A stretch of 36,767 nucleotides of DNA from an uncultured Mediterraneibacter sp. (GTDB taxonomy: Bacteria > Bacillota > Clostridia > Lachnospirales > Lachnospiraceae): positions 1 through 36,767 of the forward strand of contig CALWMN010000025.1 in the NCBI GenBank assembly GCA_944381935.1, given 5' to 3'. The notes beneath the pieces are model-generated. The model did no database searches and was not told where the DNA came from. It saw only the letters and a list, made by a program, of their open reading frames with translations. Shown one piece after another: positions 1 through 8,789 of this stretch (positions are counted from its first letter, which is position 1; the number at the start of each line of letters is the position of its first letter). The translations under genes and the position numbers were made by a program.

Positions 1-207
1 TACCAAACGCTTACCGCTTTGTCAAGGACTTTTTTCTTTTTTTCTGTTTCCAGCCTCCCCTCACGGGTCAGCTTAAACATAATATCATCCGTTTCTGCCA
101 TTTGTCAACCATTTTTTACAACTTTTTCAAAGTTTTCTTTTGGTCACTATATCTGGTATTGCCACATGATATCATCCACAATTTTCCCACATTTTACATT
201 GATATAC

Positions 208-234
208 AAAAACTACCGGATAATCTCCGGCAGT
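208..234 (-). terminator. Intrinsic terminator of tRNA-Ser(GGA)
   Basis: On the minus strand, just after the tRNA 3' end, a 9-bp stem (ACTGCCGGA pairing with TCCGGTAGT, one G-T pair) with a 5-base loop is followed by a run of five T. Read directly from the sequence. Positions 1-207 beyond it show no convincing gene. Confidence 0.8.
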
Positions 235-246
235 CTTCCTATCAAG

Positions 247-336
247 CGGAGAAGGAGGGATTTGAACCCTCGCGCCGCTATTAACGACCTACTCCCTTTC
301 CAGGGGAGCCCCTTCGGCCAGCTTGGGTACTTCTCC
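247..336 (-). tRNA. tRNA-Ser (anticodon GGA)
   Basis: The minus strand folds into a class II tRNA. The 7-bp acceptor stem is GGAGAAG with CTTCTCC and the discriminator is G. The anticodon loop CTGGAAA places GGA at 301-299, there is a long variable arm, and the T arm carries GGTTCAAATCC. The 90-nt length and the long variable arm fit serine, and the anticodon reads UCC/UCU codons. CCA is not encoded. It has its own promoter and terminator, so it is a single-gene unit. Confidence 0.96.
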
Positions 337-352
337 AAAATGTCCGCTATTT

Positions 353-381
353 AATATACACGATATTCCTTTTCTTGTCCA
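353..381 (-). promoter_or_regulatory. Promoter of tRNA-Ser(GGA)
   Basis: Minus strand: -35 TGGACA (381-376), 17-bp spacer, -10 TATATT (358-353). This sits about 17 bases upstream of the mature tRNA 5' end, as expected for a housekeeping sigma factor. Confidence 0.65.
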
Positions 382-477
382 GTACTTTTTTTCAGAAATG
401 TAAAAAACAGCGAATTTGTCCCGGTTGAAGTTTTACTCCCCGTCACGAGATTAATCTGTCTGAATCCCATGCCGCTA

Positions 478-1500
478 TCATTTTTTCAGAAATATGCTGA
501 AGATATTCCCCATTCCTTTTGCACTGCTGACCTTAATATAGCCCCCCTGTTCGGAGATAATCTCCCTTGATAAGTATAATCCAAGCCCCACGCCTTCCTT
601 GATCAATGCGGCATTTCTTCCTCTGTAATATCTCTTAAATATCCTGGGGTATTCTTCCTGGGGAATCACATCCCCATAATTCATGATATCTATTCTGGCA
701 AACAGTTCATAAGCTGTCAGCCTTATGCAGACCGGCATCTTTTCTTCCCCATATTTTACCGCGTTTTCCAGGATGTTGAACACCGCTTCTTCCGTCCACC
801 TCCTGTCATACATCGCCTGGATATTCTGATCACCTGCAAGCTCGATCTCGTTTCCATGCTTCTTTGCCTTAAGAGATATTTGATCTACTGCTGAGAGCAC
901 CATATCCAGAATCGGCTGTTTTCGCGGATTGAGCTTTCTTATATCAGTCTCGAGACGCATTGTTTTGACGAACCCTTCTGCAAACCATCCCATTTTTTCA
1001 ACCTGGGCGTCGATCACCTCCTTGATCTGAAGCTTTTCCTCCGGCGACAGGTCATCCTGGGTAAGAAATCCTGCATACATCTGAAGATTGGTAAGAGGAG
1101 TGTTGATCTGATGCACAAGATCTGCCACAAGTCCGCTTAGTTCTTCATGCTGTTTCTCTTCCTGCTCTCTGGCCGCATCCAGGATCTGATACAGTTTCAT
1201 GATCTGTGACTGGAACTTTCCAAGCAGCGATTCCTCCTGGGGTGGGAATAACTGCCTGGGTTTTCCGTCAATTATGCTTTGTATGCAGGCATCTATCCCC
1301 TGAAGGACCTTGTTTACATTTTTGCTTATTTTAAGATATGCCGCAAAAAAGACTACCAGATTCCATACCCCATATATAACCGAAGCCATCAGAGTATTTC
1401 CCGTGCCCAAATACAGCCAGATAAATACAAGAAGGGATATCAGCCATACCGCCGCCGCGGCAATTATAATACGCCTGACTTCTTTTTTGTTATCCAGCAT
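478..1500 (-). CDS. Intramembrane-sensing sensor histidine kinase
   Basis: Membrane sensor kinase that would phosphorylate the response regulator encoded just upstream. The N-terminus has two transmembrane helices (about residues 11-30 and 38-57) with almost no external loop, as in kinases that sense through a partner ABC transporter. An H-box with His130 is followed by an N-box (NILENAVKYGEE), a G1-like NYGDVIP segment and a GVGLGLYLSREI G2 box. I chose the ATG at 1500 (340 aa) because GGAG lies 8 bases upstream; an ATG at 1506 is too close to it, and 1572 lies deep inside the previous gene. It overlaps the response regulator by 11 bases, so the two are translationally coupled. The ligand is unknown; the neighbouring exporter suggests antimicrobial peptides or envelope stress. 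Confidence 0.88.
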   Translation of the reverse strand: MLDNKKEVRRIIIAAAAVWLISLLVFIWLYLGTGNTLMASVIYGVWNLVVFFAAYLKISKNVNKVLQGIDACIQSIIDGKPRQLFPPQEESLLGKFQSQIMKLYQILDAAREQEEKQHEELSGLVADLVHQINTPLTNLQMYAGFLTQDDLSPEEKLQIKEVIDAQVEKMGWFAEGFVKTMRLETDIRKLNPRKQPILDMVLSAVDQISLKAKKHGNEIELAGDQNIQAMYDRRWTEEAVFNILENAVKYGEEKMPVCIRLTAYELFARIDIMNYGDVIPQEEYPRIFKRYYRGRNAALIKEGVGLGLYLSREIISEQGGYIKVSSAKGMGNIFSIFLKK

Positions 1501-2173
1501 CCTCATCACTCCATTTGTAGCCGATTCCGAATATTGTCTGGATCCATTTCGGATTCTTCCTGTCTTCTTCAATCTTGGATCTCAGTCTCGCTATGTTCAC
1601 ACTCAGTGTGTTCTTATCCACGAAATTCCCATCGATATCCCATATCTTCTCCAGCATAATCTCCCAGGTCAGTACCTGCCCCCGGTTCTGGATCAGAATT
1701 TCCAGAATTTTGATTTCTGTCCTGCTCAAGGCAATCCCGTCGCCATTGCGGGTCAATATCTTACTCCTGAAATCATAGGAGAGTTCTCCCGACCGGTATA
1801 TATGGCTGTCCTCCTTCCTGTTTCTGCGCAGCACGACGCGCAGACGCCTTAAGAGAAGGGGAATGGAAAACGGCTTTGTCACATAGTCGTCTGCCCCGGC
1901 ATCAAATCCCCATATCATATCCCGCTCTGTATTCCGTGCAGTCAGAAAAATCACAGGTACATCAAGGCTGTCCCGGATCATCTCGAGGAAAGTACGGCTG
2001 TCCCCATCCGGCAAAGAGATGTCGAGCAGAACCGCATCAATCGGTCCGTCCAGCGCCTCTTTTATTTCCTTTATATTTCCCGCTGTCGCGGTCTCATAGC
2101 CTTCCTTTTTCAAAGTGTATACGATGCCGCTTCTAAGAGCCTGGTCGTCCTCTGCCACCAGAATCCGCTCCAT
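1490..2173 (-). CDS. OmpR/PhoB-family response regulator
   Basis: Two-component regulator of 227 aa. The receiver domain (1-115) has the acidic pair at 9-10, phospho-acceptor Asp51 in LLDISLPDG, Thr78 and Lys100 (the VTKPF motif). A winged-helix DNA-binding domain follows (about 125-225), ending IQTIFGIGYKW, typical of the OmpR subfamily. It lies 35 bases after the exporter permease and overlaps the kinase gene, so exporter and two-component system are probably one operon. The direct repeats upstream of the ATPase gene (5454-5491) have the 11-bp period expected for its binding sites, suggesting autoregulation. That target is inferred. Confidence 0.92.
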   Translation of the reverse strand: MERILVAEDDQALRSGIVYTLKKEGYETATAGNIKEIKEALDGPIDAVLLDISLPDGDSRTFLEMIRDSLDVPVIFLTARNTERDMIWGFDAGADDYVTKPFSIPLLLRRLRVVLRRNRKEDSHIYRSGELSYDFRSKILTRNGDGIALSRTEIKILEILIQNRGQVLTWEIMLEKIWDIDGNFVDKNTLSVNIARLRSKIEEDRKNPKWIQTIFGIGYKWSDEDAG

Positions 2174-2208
2174 CCTTCCATCCCCCTCTCTTTTGTTCCC
2201 GGCAGATC

Positions 2209-4731
2209 CTACTGAGCTTCCCTCAGCCGTTCCACCACAGTCTTCTTATTCAGCACCCGTGTCAGGATATATGCCACTGCTATTGAAAGTCCGGTTCCCG
2301 CTGCCGCAACCATACACAGGGACGCCATGTACAGAGACGGGACAAATCCCGTCGAAACCGGATATTGTGCTACCAGGCGTGTTACAAAATATCCCACAGG
2401 AATTATGAACACAAGGCTGGTCAGGATCATCCTCATCCCCCTGGCAAAAATATTCCCCATCATCTGTCGTCCTGTCATTCCGATTGACTGAAGTGCGGCA
2501 TATTCGATTTTTCTCGAGAGTACGTCTGTTACAAGTGTGTTGACGATATTCGCCATGCCGATCAGCCCTGCCACGATACCTACAAAAATGCCGATGCATA
2601 CTTTCTGCGTTTTCTGCACTTCCTCGCTTAGCTTTGTCTCATACTTTGATGCAACCAAAACCTGGGAGTTCATACTTTCTTTTACAATCTCTTCCAGTTC
2701 TGCCTGGCAGGCAGCCTCATCCTGGTCTGATGTATTGATCAGGATACTGGATACCATCTCATCCGCCTGTTCCCCGTAGATCTCCCGAAACGCGCTGTCC
2801 GAGATGGCAAACTGGATTATCGGATCGATCTCCCCGGCATAGTTGTCCGGCTTCACACCCACGACAGCCATGACGGTAAAGGTTTTGTCCACATAGCTCT
2901 CTGTTGCATAATTATAGAAAGACAGGGTAAGCTCGTCTCCCGCTTTCAGTATATTATATTCATAGTCTTCCCCCGCAAACGCGGCATTGTACGGCTGGTA
3001 AATCAGATAATTGCCTGACGCAAATTTGCCGGCGTCCAATGTCCCGTCGTAGACGTTAAGGTTTGCGGCTTCCATCCCAAGCGCGCCTGCGTCCATTCCG
3101 AGTATCCCCGCTTCAAAATCCCGCTTGTTTCCCACTGCCTCTGATACTGCATTCAGCCAAAATTCATTCACATCGGCAGCCTCTGCCTCTTTTTCCAGGA
3201 TCTCCCCATACTGCCCGTCCGTTTTCACTCTTGAGAGAGACTCGGAGTAGCTTCCATAGTCCGGATCCTGGCCTAGGTCAGCGGCACGGTAGAAAATATA
3301 ACTTTCCCCTGCAAAATCCACATCGGACACCCTCTCCACCAGCTCCTGATCCATCGGTTCATACGGTGCATCCATAAGCTGAACCGCGTGATATTGATAA
3401 ACTTTAAAGTCCGCTTCATTCATCCTGTTCACCATCCATTGTGTATCATACCCCACCAGGGAGGTATACAGGGCACAAAAGAGGATTCCGCTCAGGGTGA
3501 AAGACAATACTGCGAATACGGTCTTTTTCCTTCCAGATGCCCGAAATCTCGCCGCTTCCACAGGAGATACCTTCGCCGCAAGCGACAGCGATTTTCTGCT
3601 GCTGATCCACACGGTGACTGCGGCAAACAGGATTCCGATCAGTGAAGCAAGCGCCAGGGATATCCCCCCTTCATAGTAACGGGAAAAGGAAAACTGTGAA
3701 TCCTTCAACAGGCGGATGACCAGCACGTTAATTCCCGCGCCCCCTGCTGTGCCGAGCAGAATGCCCGCAGCCCCCAGGCGCATCACCTGGTAGTTGAGCA
3801 TGGCACGAATCTGCCTTCCCGTCATGCCGATCGTCTTCATGCTTCCCATAAACCGGATGTCGTTCACAACCGAGATGTAGAAAATATTGTAGATCAGGAT
3901 ATACCCATATACGATGACCAGGAGCAAAAGCGCTGCCCCTCCGACAAAAATCATTGTATAATCCTGTGTCGATATCAGCATAACCCCATTACCGCCTACA
4001 GCCTCATTCAGCGCTTCCAGCTTTTCCTGCACCTGGGCAGAAGGGGTCTGGTGCGTAACACCGGTAAGCTTCGTATAGATGACAGAATTTGCATCCCCCA
4101 ATTCCGGATTGTAAAGATCCGGGAAATCTTCCGTTGTATAGAGTTCCTCATAATCTCCGATCGCCTCCAGGGGATTATCATAGAATCCGCTGATTGTGAC
4201 CTCCACCGGTCTTTCCACCCGCTCTTTGTTTTCCTGCACAACAAGGTTCAGTGTCATCTTCTGCCCCGGAGTCATCTCCCTGCCCGTCTTTCCGGCAAGT
4301 GTATCTGACATCAGGACTTCACCGGCATTTTGGGGATACCTGCCGCTGATGAGGTCCACATAGTTGTGTATATAGTATCCATCGCTTACCGCAAGAAATT
4401 TCACGACATTCCCGGAAAACTCCTGGTTCCGGGGAGTGCCCTGCATACACGGCCGGGCGATATCTGCCCACTCTACTCCCGGCTGTTCCTGTATTGCCTC
4501 AAGCAGCTCGGGGCCGCCGCAGATTCCTGCCCCGTTAGTCCCGGGCGCCGGATTCATCTGCGCTTCCGTCATAAAAGCTTTTACCGTACTCACTCCTGCC
4601 CCGCAGATGATGGTAATCAGAATCGTAGTCAGCGCGATGGCAAGGCATGCCATAATATTGCGGAGGCGATGGACTTTCATTGTTCCTTTTGCGATATCCC
4701 GGACGATTCCTCTGTTAGAGTTCTCATACAT
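2209..4731 (-). CDS. FtsX/MacB-type ABC transporter permease (large)
   Basis: Membrane subunit of 840 aa forming an exporter with the ATPase encoded immediately upstream. One transmembrane helix lies near residues 25-47 and is followed by an extracellular domain of about 200 residues. A block of three helices (about 260-380), a further helix near 400-430, a second large extracellular region, and three helices at the C-terminus (about 700-835) follow. The two FtsX cores each carry the family pattern (for example [18 protein letters not shown] and [14 protein letters not shown]). BceB-type permeases are usually about 650 aa with one extracellular domain; this is longer and has two. The start overlaps the ATPase stop as TAATG. 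The substrate is probably a peptide, lipid or lipoprotein rather than a nutrient; this is inferred from family. Confidence 0.88.
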   Translation of the reverse strand: MYENSNRGIVRDIAKGTMKVHRLRNIMACLAIALTTILITIICGAGVSTVKAFMTEAQMNPAPGTNGAGICGGPELLEAIQEQPGVEWADIARPCMQGTPRNQEFSGNVVKFLAVSDGYYIHNYVDLISGRYPQNAGEVLMSDTLAGKTGREMTPGQKMTLNLVVQENKERVERPVEVTISGFYDNPLEAIGDYEELYTTEDFPDLYNPELGDANSVIYTKLTGVTHQTPSAQVQEKLEALNEAVGGNGVMLISTQDYTMIFVGGAALLLLVIVYGYILIYNIFYISVVNDIRFMGSMKTIGMTGRQIRAMLNYQVMRLGAAGILLGTAGGAGINVLVIRLLKDSQFSFSRYYEGGISLALASLIGILFAAVTVWISSRKSLSLAAKVSPVEAARFRASGRKKTVFAVLSFTLSGILFCALYTSLVGYDTQWMVNRMNEADFKVYQYHAVQLMDAPYEPMDQELVERVSDVDFAGESYIFYRAADLGQDPDYGSYSESLSRVKTDGQYGEILEKEAEAADVNEFWLNAVSEAVGNKRDFEAGILGMDAGALGMEAANLNVYDGTLDAGKFASGNYLIYQPYNAAFAGEDYEYNILKAGDELTLSFYNYATESYVDKTFTVMAVVGVKPDNYAGEIDPIIQFAISDSAFREIYGEQADEMVSSILINTSDQDEAACQAELEEIVKESMNSQVLVASKYETKLSEEVQKTQKVCIGIFVGIVAGLIGMANIVNTLVTDVLSRKIEYAALQSIGMTGRQMMGNIFARGMRMILTSLVFIIPVGYFVTRLVAQYPVSTGFVPSLYMASLCMVAAAGTGLSIAVAYILTRVLNKKTVVERLREAQ

Positions 4732-5405
4732 TACCGATCACCTCCGACAATCCGTCCGTCTTCAATATGGATGATACGGTCCGCAAGCTGTGCATTTTCT
4801 TCATTGTGTGTGATCATGATGATCGTCTGGCTCAATTCCCTGCTTGTCATTTTCAAAAGTCCCATTACTTCCTGGCTTGTCTTGGAGTCAAGATTCCCCG
4901 TAGGTTCATCGGCCAGGACAATCGATGGTTTGGCTGAGAGCGCCCTGGCAATGGCAACTCTCTGCTGCTGCCCTCCCGAGAGCTGGTTCGGATATGCCTT
5001 CAGTTTCTTTTCTATTCCCAGCATTTCAGTAATCCTGTGGATATATTCCCTGTCCACCTGATTCCCGTCCAGCTTTACCGGCATAACAATATTTTTATAT
5101 ACATTCAGAACCGTCACCAGATTATAATTCTGAAAAATAAATCCGATCTTTCTGCGCCGGAATATCGTCAGCTCATCCGGTTTCATATCGGAAATATCCT
5201 GCCCGTCTATCGTGACCCTTCCCTCATCCGGCGCATCCAGTCCTCCGATCAGGTTCAAAAGCGTTGTTTTTCCCGATCCGCTTGTCCCGACAATTGCCAC
5301 AAACTCGCCTTTTTCCACTGAAAAGCTGCTGTGGTCCACCGCCTTTACAAGACTCTCGCCTTTTCCATAATACTTTACAAGTCCTTCTGCTGTCAAAATC
5401 TCCAT
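4731..5405 (-). CDS. ABC exporter ATP-binding protein (MacB/LolD/BceA type)
   Basis: ATPase of 224 aa. Walker A is GTSGSGKTT at 40-48, the Q-loop is FQNYNL near 91, the signature is LSGGQQQRV from 142, Walker B is IVLADEP at 162-168, the D-loop is GNLDS, and the switch His is 200. Size and motifs match the ATPases that pair with FtsX-type permeases. It is the first gene of the four-gene minus-strand unit (ATPase, permease, response regulator, kinase). The upstream region carries response-regulator-like direct repeats. Confidence 0.93.
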   Translation of the reverse strand: MEILTAEGLVKYYGKGESLVKAVDHSSFSVEKGEFVAIVGTSGSGKTTLLNLIGGLDAPDEGRVTIDGQDISDMKPDELTIFRRRKIGFIFQNYNLVTVLNVYKNIVMPVKLDGNQVDREYIHRITEMLGIEKKLKAYPNQLSGGQQQRVAIARALSAKPSIVLADEPTGNLDSKTSQEVMGLLKMTSRELSQTIIMITHNEENAQLADRIIHIEDGRIVGGDR

Positions 5406-5453
5406 TGCCGATTCTCCTTTTTCTTTTCCTGATGCTTCTATTGAACCAAAGAC

Positions 5454-5491
5454 TTCTTACAAAGTTCTTACAGATCTGCTTTTTCTCTTAC
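5454..5491 (-). promoter_or_regulatory. Direct repeats, probable response-regulator box
   Basis: On the plus strand TTCTTACA occurs at 5454-5461 and again at 5465-5472, exactly 11 bp apart. A third copy of the TCTTAC core lies at 5486-5491. Read on the minus strand this is TGTAAGAA repeated upstream of the ATPase gene (start 5405). Direct repeats one helical turn apart are the usual target of OmpR/PhoB-type regulators, and such a regulator is encoded in this unit. The link is inferred. Confidence 0.5.
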
Positions 5492-5536
5492 GGATTGGAA
5501 ATGAAGGCCTTCAAAAAAGAGTCTTGGAAATCACAG

Positions 5537-5584
5537 CCGGCCCCATCCGCTGTTCTCCCTGTGGAGTTTTCCGGATGGGGCCGG
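5537..5584 (-). terminator. 13-bp perfect inverted repeat, probable terminator
   Basis: Perfect inverted repeat 5537-5549 and 5572-5584 (CCGGCCCCATCCG and its complement) with a 22-base loop, just after the kinase gene that ends at 5592. No T-run follows directly; six T lie about 14 bases further on the minus strand. It may end the kinase/nucleotidyltransferase transcript or have another role. Confidence 0.5.
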
Positions 5585-5591
5585 ACATCGC

Positions 5592-6704
5592 CTACCGATA
5601 TTTATTTACAATTTCATGCATAGTATCCCATTTTTCTTCCATATCTTTCACAAGTTTAAACTGTGTCCGGCATCGGTCAAGATTGTGTTTCTCCCTGTAA
5701 ACCTTAAAATAATGATCGCCTTCCAGATAATCTGCCAGAAATCTCATGCCGCACTCAAATGTCATGACTTTTGCTCCCATGGGAAGGAGCTCTGTCTCTT
5801 CTGCCGTAAGGCTTCCGGCACATCCTTCGAGGAATCCTCTCACATAGCAGTCATAGAGTTCCATGCTGCATGATACTTTGTCAAGATCCTGCTCATCCTC
5901 TGCAGCCGTGCTTGCCCCAAAGCGGATCGAGTCCCCAAAGTCATTCATCGCAAGTCCCGGCATCACAGTATCCAGGTCTATCACACAGATCCCCTTCCTG
6001 GTCTTGTTATCGATCATAATGTTATTGAGCTTGGTATCATTATGCGTGACCCTCAGCGGAACTTCGCCCTTTTCCTGAAGTCCTGCAAACACGTTGGCGA
6101 CATCCTCATGCGCCAGCACAAAGTCGATCTCTTCCTGTACTTCCGCCGCCCGGGAACATACATCTTTCTCAACCGCTTCCTGAAAAACTTTAAATCTTGC
6201 CTTCGTATCATGGAACCCCGCTATCGTCTCATGAAGCGTCTCGGCCGGATAATCGGCAAGAAGTCTCTGGAAATGTCCAAAGGAGCGCGCACTCTCGTAA
6301 AAATCTTCCGGTCTCTCTACCCGGTCATATGAGGTGGCGTCCGTAATATAAATATAGGATCTCCAATACTCGCCTTTCGAGTCTACATAGTATGGCTTCC
6401 CATCCTTTGCAGAGATCAGATTGAGTGTCTCTCTGTCCGGGTCTCCCCCGTTGGCAATAATCTTTTTTCTGAGATGGGACGTCACTCCTACAATATTCTC
6501 CATCAGTTCCACCGGATTTTTGAAGATTTCTCTGTTCATTTTCTGAAGGATCACCTTCATGCTCCCCATCTCAGCAATCTCATATGTAAGAAGATATGTG
6601 TCATTGATATGGCCGCTGCCATATACTCTGCGGTCCAAAAGCCTCCCTTTAAATTTAAAATTCGCCGTTGCCTCCCTTAACTGTAACTCTGATACAGGCT
6701 GCAT
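5592..6704 (-). CDS. nahK: N-acetylhexosamine 1-kinase-like phosphotransferase
   Basis: Predicted cytoplasmic kinase of 370 aa with an aminoglycoside-phosphotransferase/choline-kinase fold. The catalytic loop reads HNDTKLNN at 221-228 (Asp223) and the metal-binding DLDTVMPG is at 243-250. NahK (LnpB) of bifidobacteria has the same fold, about the same length and near-identical motifs; it phosphorylates GlcNAc or GalNAc at C1. A GH112 phosphorylase at 12065-14227, whose product is HexNAc, supports this role. I chose ATG 6704 because GGAGGAAAG lies 7 bases upstream, inside the last codons of the previous gene; the ATG at 6722 has no such site. It lies 2 bases after the nucleotidyltransferase gene, so they are one operon. 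Substrate preference (GlcNAc or GalNAc) cannot be read. Confidence 0.82.
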   Translation of the reverse strand: MQPVSELQLREATANFKFKGRLLDRRVYGSGHINDTYLLTYEIAEMGSMKVILQKMNREIFKNPVELMENIVGVTSHLRKKIIANGGDPDRETLNLISAKDGKPYYVDSKGEYWRSYIYITDATSYDRVERPEDFYESARSFGHFQRLLADYPAETLHETIAGFHDTKARFKVFQEAVEKDVCSRAAEVQEEIDFVLAHEDVANVFAGLQEKGEVPLRVTHNDTKLNNIMIDNKTRKGICVIDLDTVMPGLAMNDFGDSIRFGASTAAEDEQDLDKVSCSMELYDCYVRGFLEGCAGSLTAEETELLPMGAKVMTFECGMRFLADYLEGDHYFKVYREKHNLDRCRTQFKLVKDMEEKWDTMHEIVNKYR

Positions 6705-6706
6705 AC

Positions 6707-7633
6707 CTATCTTTCCTCCCATAATCTCTCAGGATAAACTCCTTCATCCTTCAGTGCCCGGACAGCTGCCATAACGACCGGCTTGTCTTCTTTATATGTT
6801 ACCCCATACCATTTGTCCTCCGATTCCAGGACAGACACTGACGCCCTTCCCTCTTCCAGAAGACCGCTTACAACAGCCGGGAGGAAATACTCGCATTTCA
6901 GAGGATTTTCTCTGAGCCCCTTTTCAAGAAATCCCGGGAACCCTTCTCTGATTTCCTTCAGAATACTCTTTGTAAATCCCCACATGTTCATGGATACGAT
7001 CGTATCTCCGTCAATCTGTGTCCAGGTCGCTCCGTCATCCTCAGAATAGGCAATACCCCCGTCTTTCTTTTCTATTCTTGTTCGCTCTACAACCCGGATG
7101 AGCTCTTTTCTGTCGTTGAGTTCGCAGATTCCCCTTGCAACATGCCCATTGTCCGTCACAGTATTCTTCAGGCGGTAACCGACCATCGTATATCGGTATT
7201 TATCGTCATCTTCGTGGGTTGTAAGATAATCGTAAATCTTCTGGAACGCATGCCGCCCATAGTAATCGTCCGCATTGATGACTGCAAAAGGCCCGTCTAT
7301 CTCATCCGCCGCGCTCAAGACTGCATGCGCGGTTCCCCACGGCTTTACACGGTCCGCCGGAACCTCAAACCCTTCCGGTATACTGTGAAGATCCTGGAAA
7401 CAATACGCCACTTCCATGACGCCCTCCATTCTCTTTCCCACCGCTTCTTTGAAATCCGCCTCATTTTCTTTCTTTATGATAAAAACCACTTTTTCAAATC
7501 CTGCGCGCCTGGCATCATAAATAGAAAAGTCCATAATGATATGCCCCTCTCCATCTACAGGATCAATCTGCTTTAACCCGCCATATCTGCTTCCCATCCC
7601 AGCTGCCATAATTACCAGAACCGGTTTCCTCAT
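6707..7633 (-). CDS. Sugar-1-phosphate nucleotidyltransferase
   Basis: Predicted NTP transferase of 308 aa. The N-terminal Rossmann-like signature VIMAAGMGSRYGG with Lys21 corresponds to the nucleotide-binding loop of the NTP_transferase family. The Mg-binding position is INADDYYG. The gene is paired with the HexNAc 1-kinase, so the likely reaction is HexNAc-1-P + UTP to UDP-HexNAc + PPi. In the bifidobacterial pathway this step is done by a GalT-like uridylyltransferase (LnpC) using UDP-Glc, which is absent here. ATG 7633 is preferred because GGAGG lies 9 bases upstream. The leader contains a small hairpin (TCCGCC at 7655-7660 with GGCGGA at 7667-7672). Substrate and nucleotide are inferred from context. 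Confidence 0.82.
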   Translation of the reverse strand: MRKPVLVIMAAGMGSRYGGLKQIDPVDGEGHIIMDFSIYDARRAGFEKVVFIIKKENEADFKEAVGKRMEGVMEVAYCFQDLHSIPEGFEVPADRVKPWGTAHAVLSAADEIDGPFAVINADDYYGRHAFQKIYDYLTTHEDDDKYRYTMVGYRLKNTVTDNGHVARGICELNDRKELIRVVERTRIEKKDGGIAYSEDDGATWTQIDGDTIVSMNMWGFTKSILKEIREGFPGFLEKGLRENPLKCEYFLPAVVSGLLEEGRASVSVLESEDKWYGVTYKEDKPVVMAAVRALKDEGVYPERLWEER

Positions 7634-7776
7634 AATCTGAATCCTCCTTTCACATCCGCCAGCTCCGGCGGACACCCTCATCATTGTCTTATTGTTGCTA
7701 TGCTTATTTTATGATAAACGGCATAAAAAATCTTTATCCTATATTCCATTTCCTTTGCACTATCTGCACTTTAAAT

Positions 7777-7805
7777 TTGCATTTTTGTCTTCTTTAGACT
7801 ATGAT
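7777..7805 (+). promoter_or_regulatory. Promoter of the AraC gene, with repeated TGCA sites
   Basis: Plus strand: -35 TTGCAT (7777-7782), 17-bp spacer, -10 TATGAT (7800-7805), placed 40 bases before the AraC start. Just upstream, TTGCAC (7755-7760) and CTGCAC (7764-7769) resemble the -35 element; these repeated hexamers in a divergent region could be activator half-sites. The site role is speculative. Confidence 0.5.
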
Positions 7806-7845
7806 AACATTACACTTTACCACAATATGCGGGGAGGAAAGCGAA

Positions 7846-8772
7846 ATGAAATATCAGGGAATCACTCTTACTGACGCCTTTCGGATCGAGAACCTCTATT
7901 CCCTCCATTATTTTGAATACATGAACAGTTTCTTTTTTCCCGGTGAATCACATAATTTCTGGGAATTTGTCTGTGTCGACAAGGGAGAGGTGACGATCGG
8001 GGCAGGCTCCCACACCCATACACTAAAACGCGGGCAGATTATATTCCACAAACCGAATGAATTTCACTGGGTAAAAGCCGGAACGGGCGCTGCGCCCAAT
8101 CTGGTCGTCATTTCCTTTTCCTGTTCCGGGCAGCTTATGGATTTCTTTGAGGGAAAAATTCTGCAGGTCACATCTGACGAGCGGAAGCTTCTGGCGAAGG
8201 CTGTTATGGAGGCAAAAGAGTATCTTTCTGATCCCTTGGGAGATCCCTACCAGACAGTACTGCGGGCGATCCCCGGTGCATCCCCCGTATCCGGGCAGCT
8301 TATACGCCAGTATATCGAGCAGTTTCTGATCAGCCTCTACCGCCGCTGCATCGCCCAGCACCCTGCTGTTGCCTGCCCCGCCCCTGTCTGCCCTCCTGCC
8401 AAGATGACAAGGGAGAACACCAATGAGGAGATTTTTTCTGATATTATCCGATATCTGGAGAGACATGTGCCTTCCCATGTCACAATTGAAAAAATCTGCC
8501 GGGACAACCTGATCGGACGCTCACGGCTGCAAAAGCTTTTTCAGCAAAAGTGCGGACAGGGAATCATAGAATACTATACAGGTATGAAAATAGAAGCCGC
8601 AAAACAGATGATCCGCACTGAAAAAATGAACTTTTCACAGATTTCGGAAAATCTCGGGTATTCCTCCATCCACTACTTTTCCCGACAGTTTAAAAAGAAA
8701 ACCGGAATGACGCCGTCCGAATATGCAGCCTCTATAAAAGCCATCTCCGAGCGCCCTTTTGACTCTCCCTGA
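7846..8772 (+). CDS. AraC-family regulator with cupin sensor domain
   Basis: Transcription factor of 308 aa. The N-terminal cupin (about 15-100; FWEFVCVDKGEVTI, then an HKPNEFHWV stretch) is likely to bind the sugar. The C-terminal AraC domain has two helix-turn-helix units (about 205-300) and ends with the family signature ISENLGYSSIHYFSRQFKKK. ATG 7846 follows GGGGAGG by 7 bases; upstream starts lack a site. It is divergent from the nucleotidyltransferase/HexNAc kinase operon, which it probably activates. The effector is unknown; HexNAc or the disaccharide is plausible. Confidence 0.9.
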   Translation: MKYQGITLTDAFRIENLYSLHYFEYMNSFFFPGESHNFWEFVCVDKGEVTIGAGSHTHTLKRGQIIFHKPNEFHWVKAGTGAAPNLVVISFSCSGQLMDFFEGKILQVTSDERKLLAKAVMEAKEYLSDPLGDPYQTVLRAIPGASPVSGQLIRQYIEQFLISLYRRCIAQHPAVACPAPVCPPAKMTRENTNEEIFSDIIRYLERHVPSHVTIEKICRDNLIGRSRLQKLFQQKCGQGIIEYYTGMKIEAAKQMIRTEKMNFSQISENLGYSSIHYFSRQFKKKTGMTPSEYAASIKAISERPFDSP

Positions 8773-8789
8773 CAGAGATGCCCACCGGT

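Noticed and set aside
19-354. Open frame of 111 codons on the plus strand
   Set aside because: It runs through the tRNA-Ser gene, has no ribosome site, and its composition is not coding-like.
478-1500. Histidine kinase considered inactive because G1 reads NYGDVIP
   Set aside because: Several VanS-like kinases have a similar N-x-G-x-x-IP form; H-box, N-box and G2 are intact.
4330-5061. Open frame of 243 codons opposite the exporter permease and ATPase
   Set aside because: Both genes beneath it have clear family motifs; the antisense frame shows no recognisable domain or start site.
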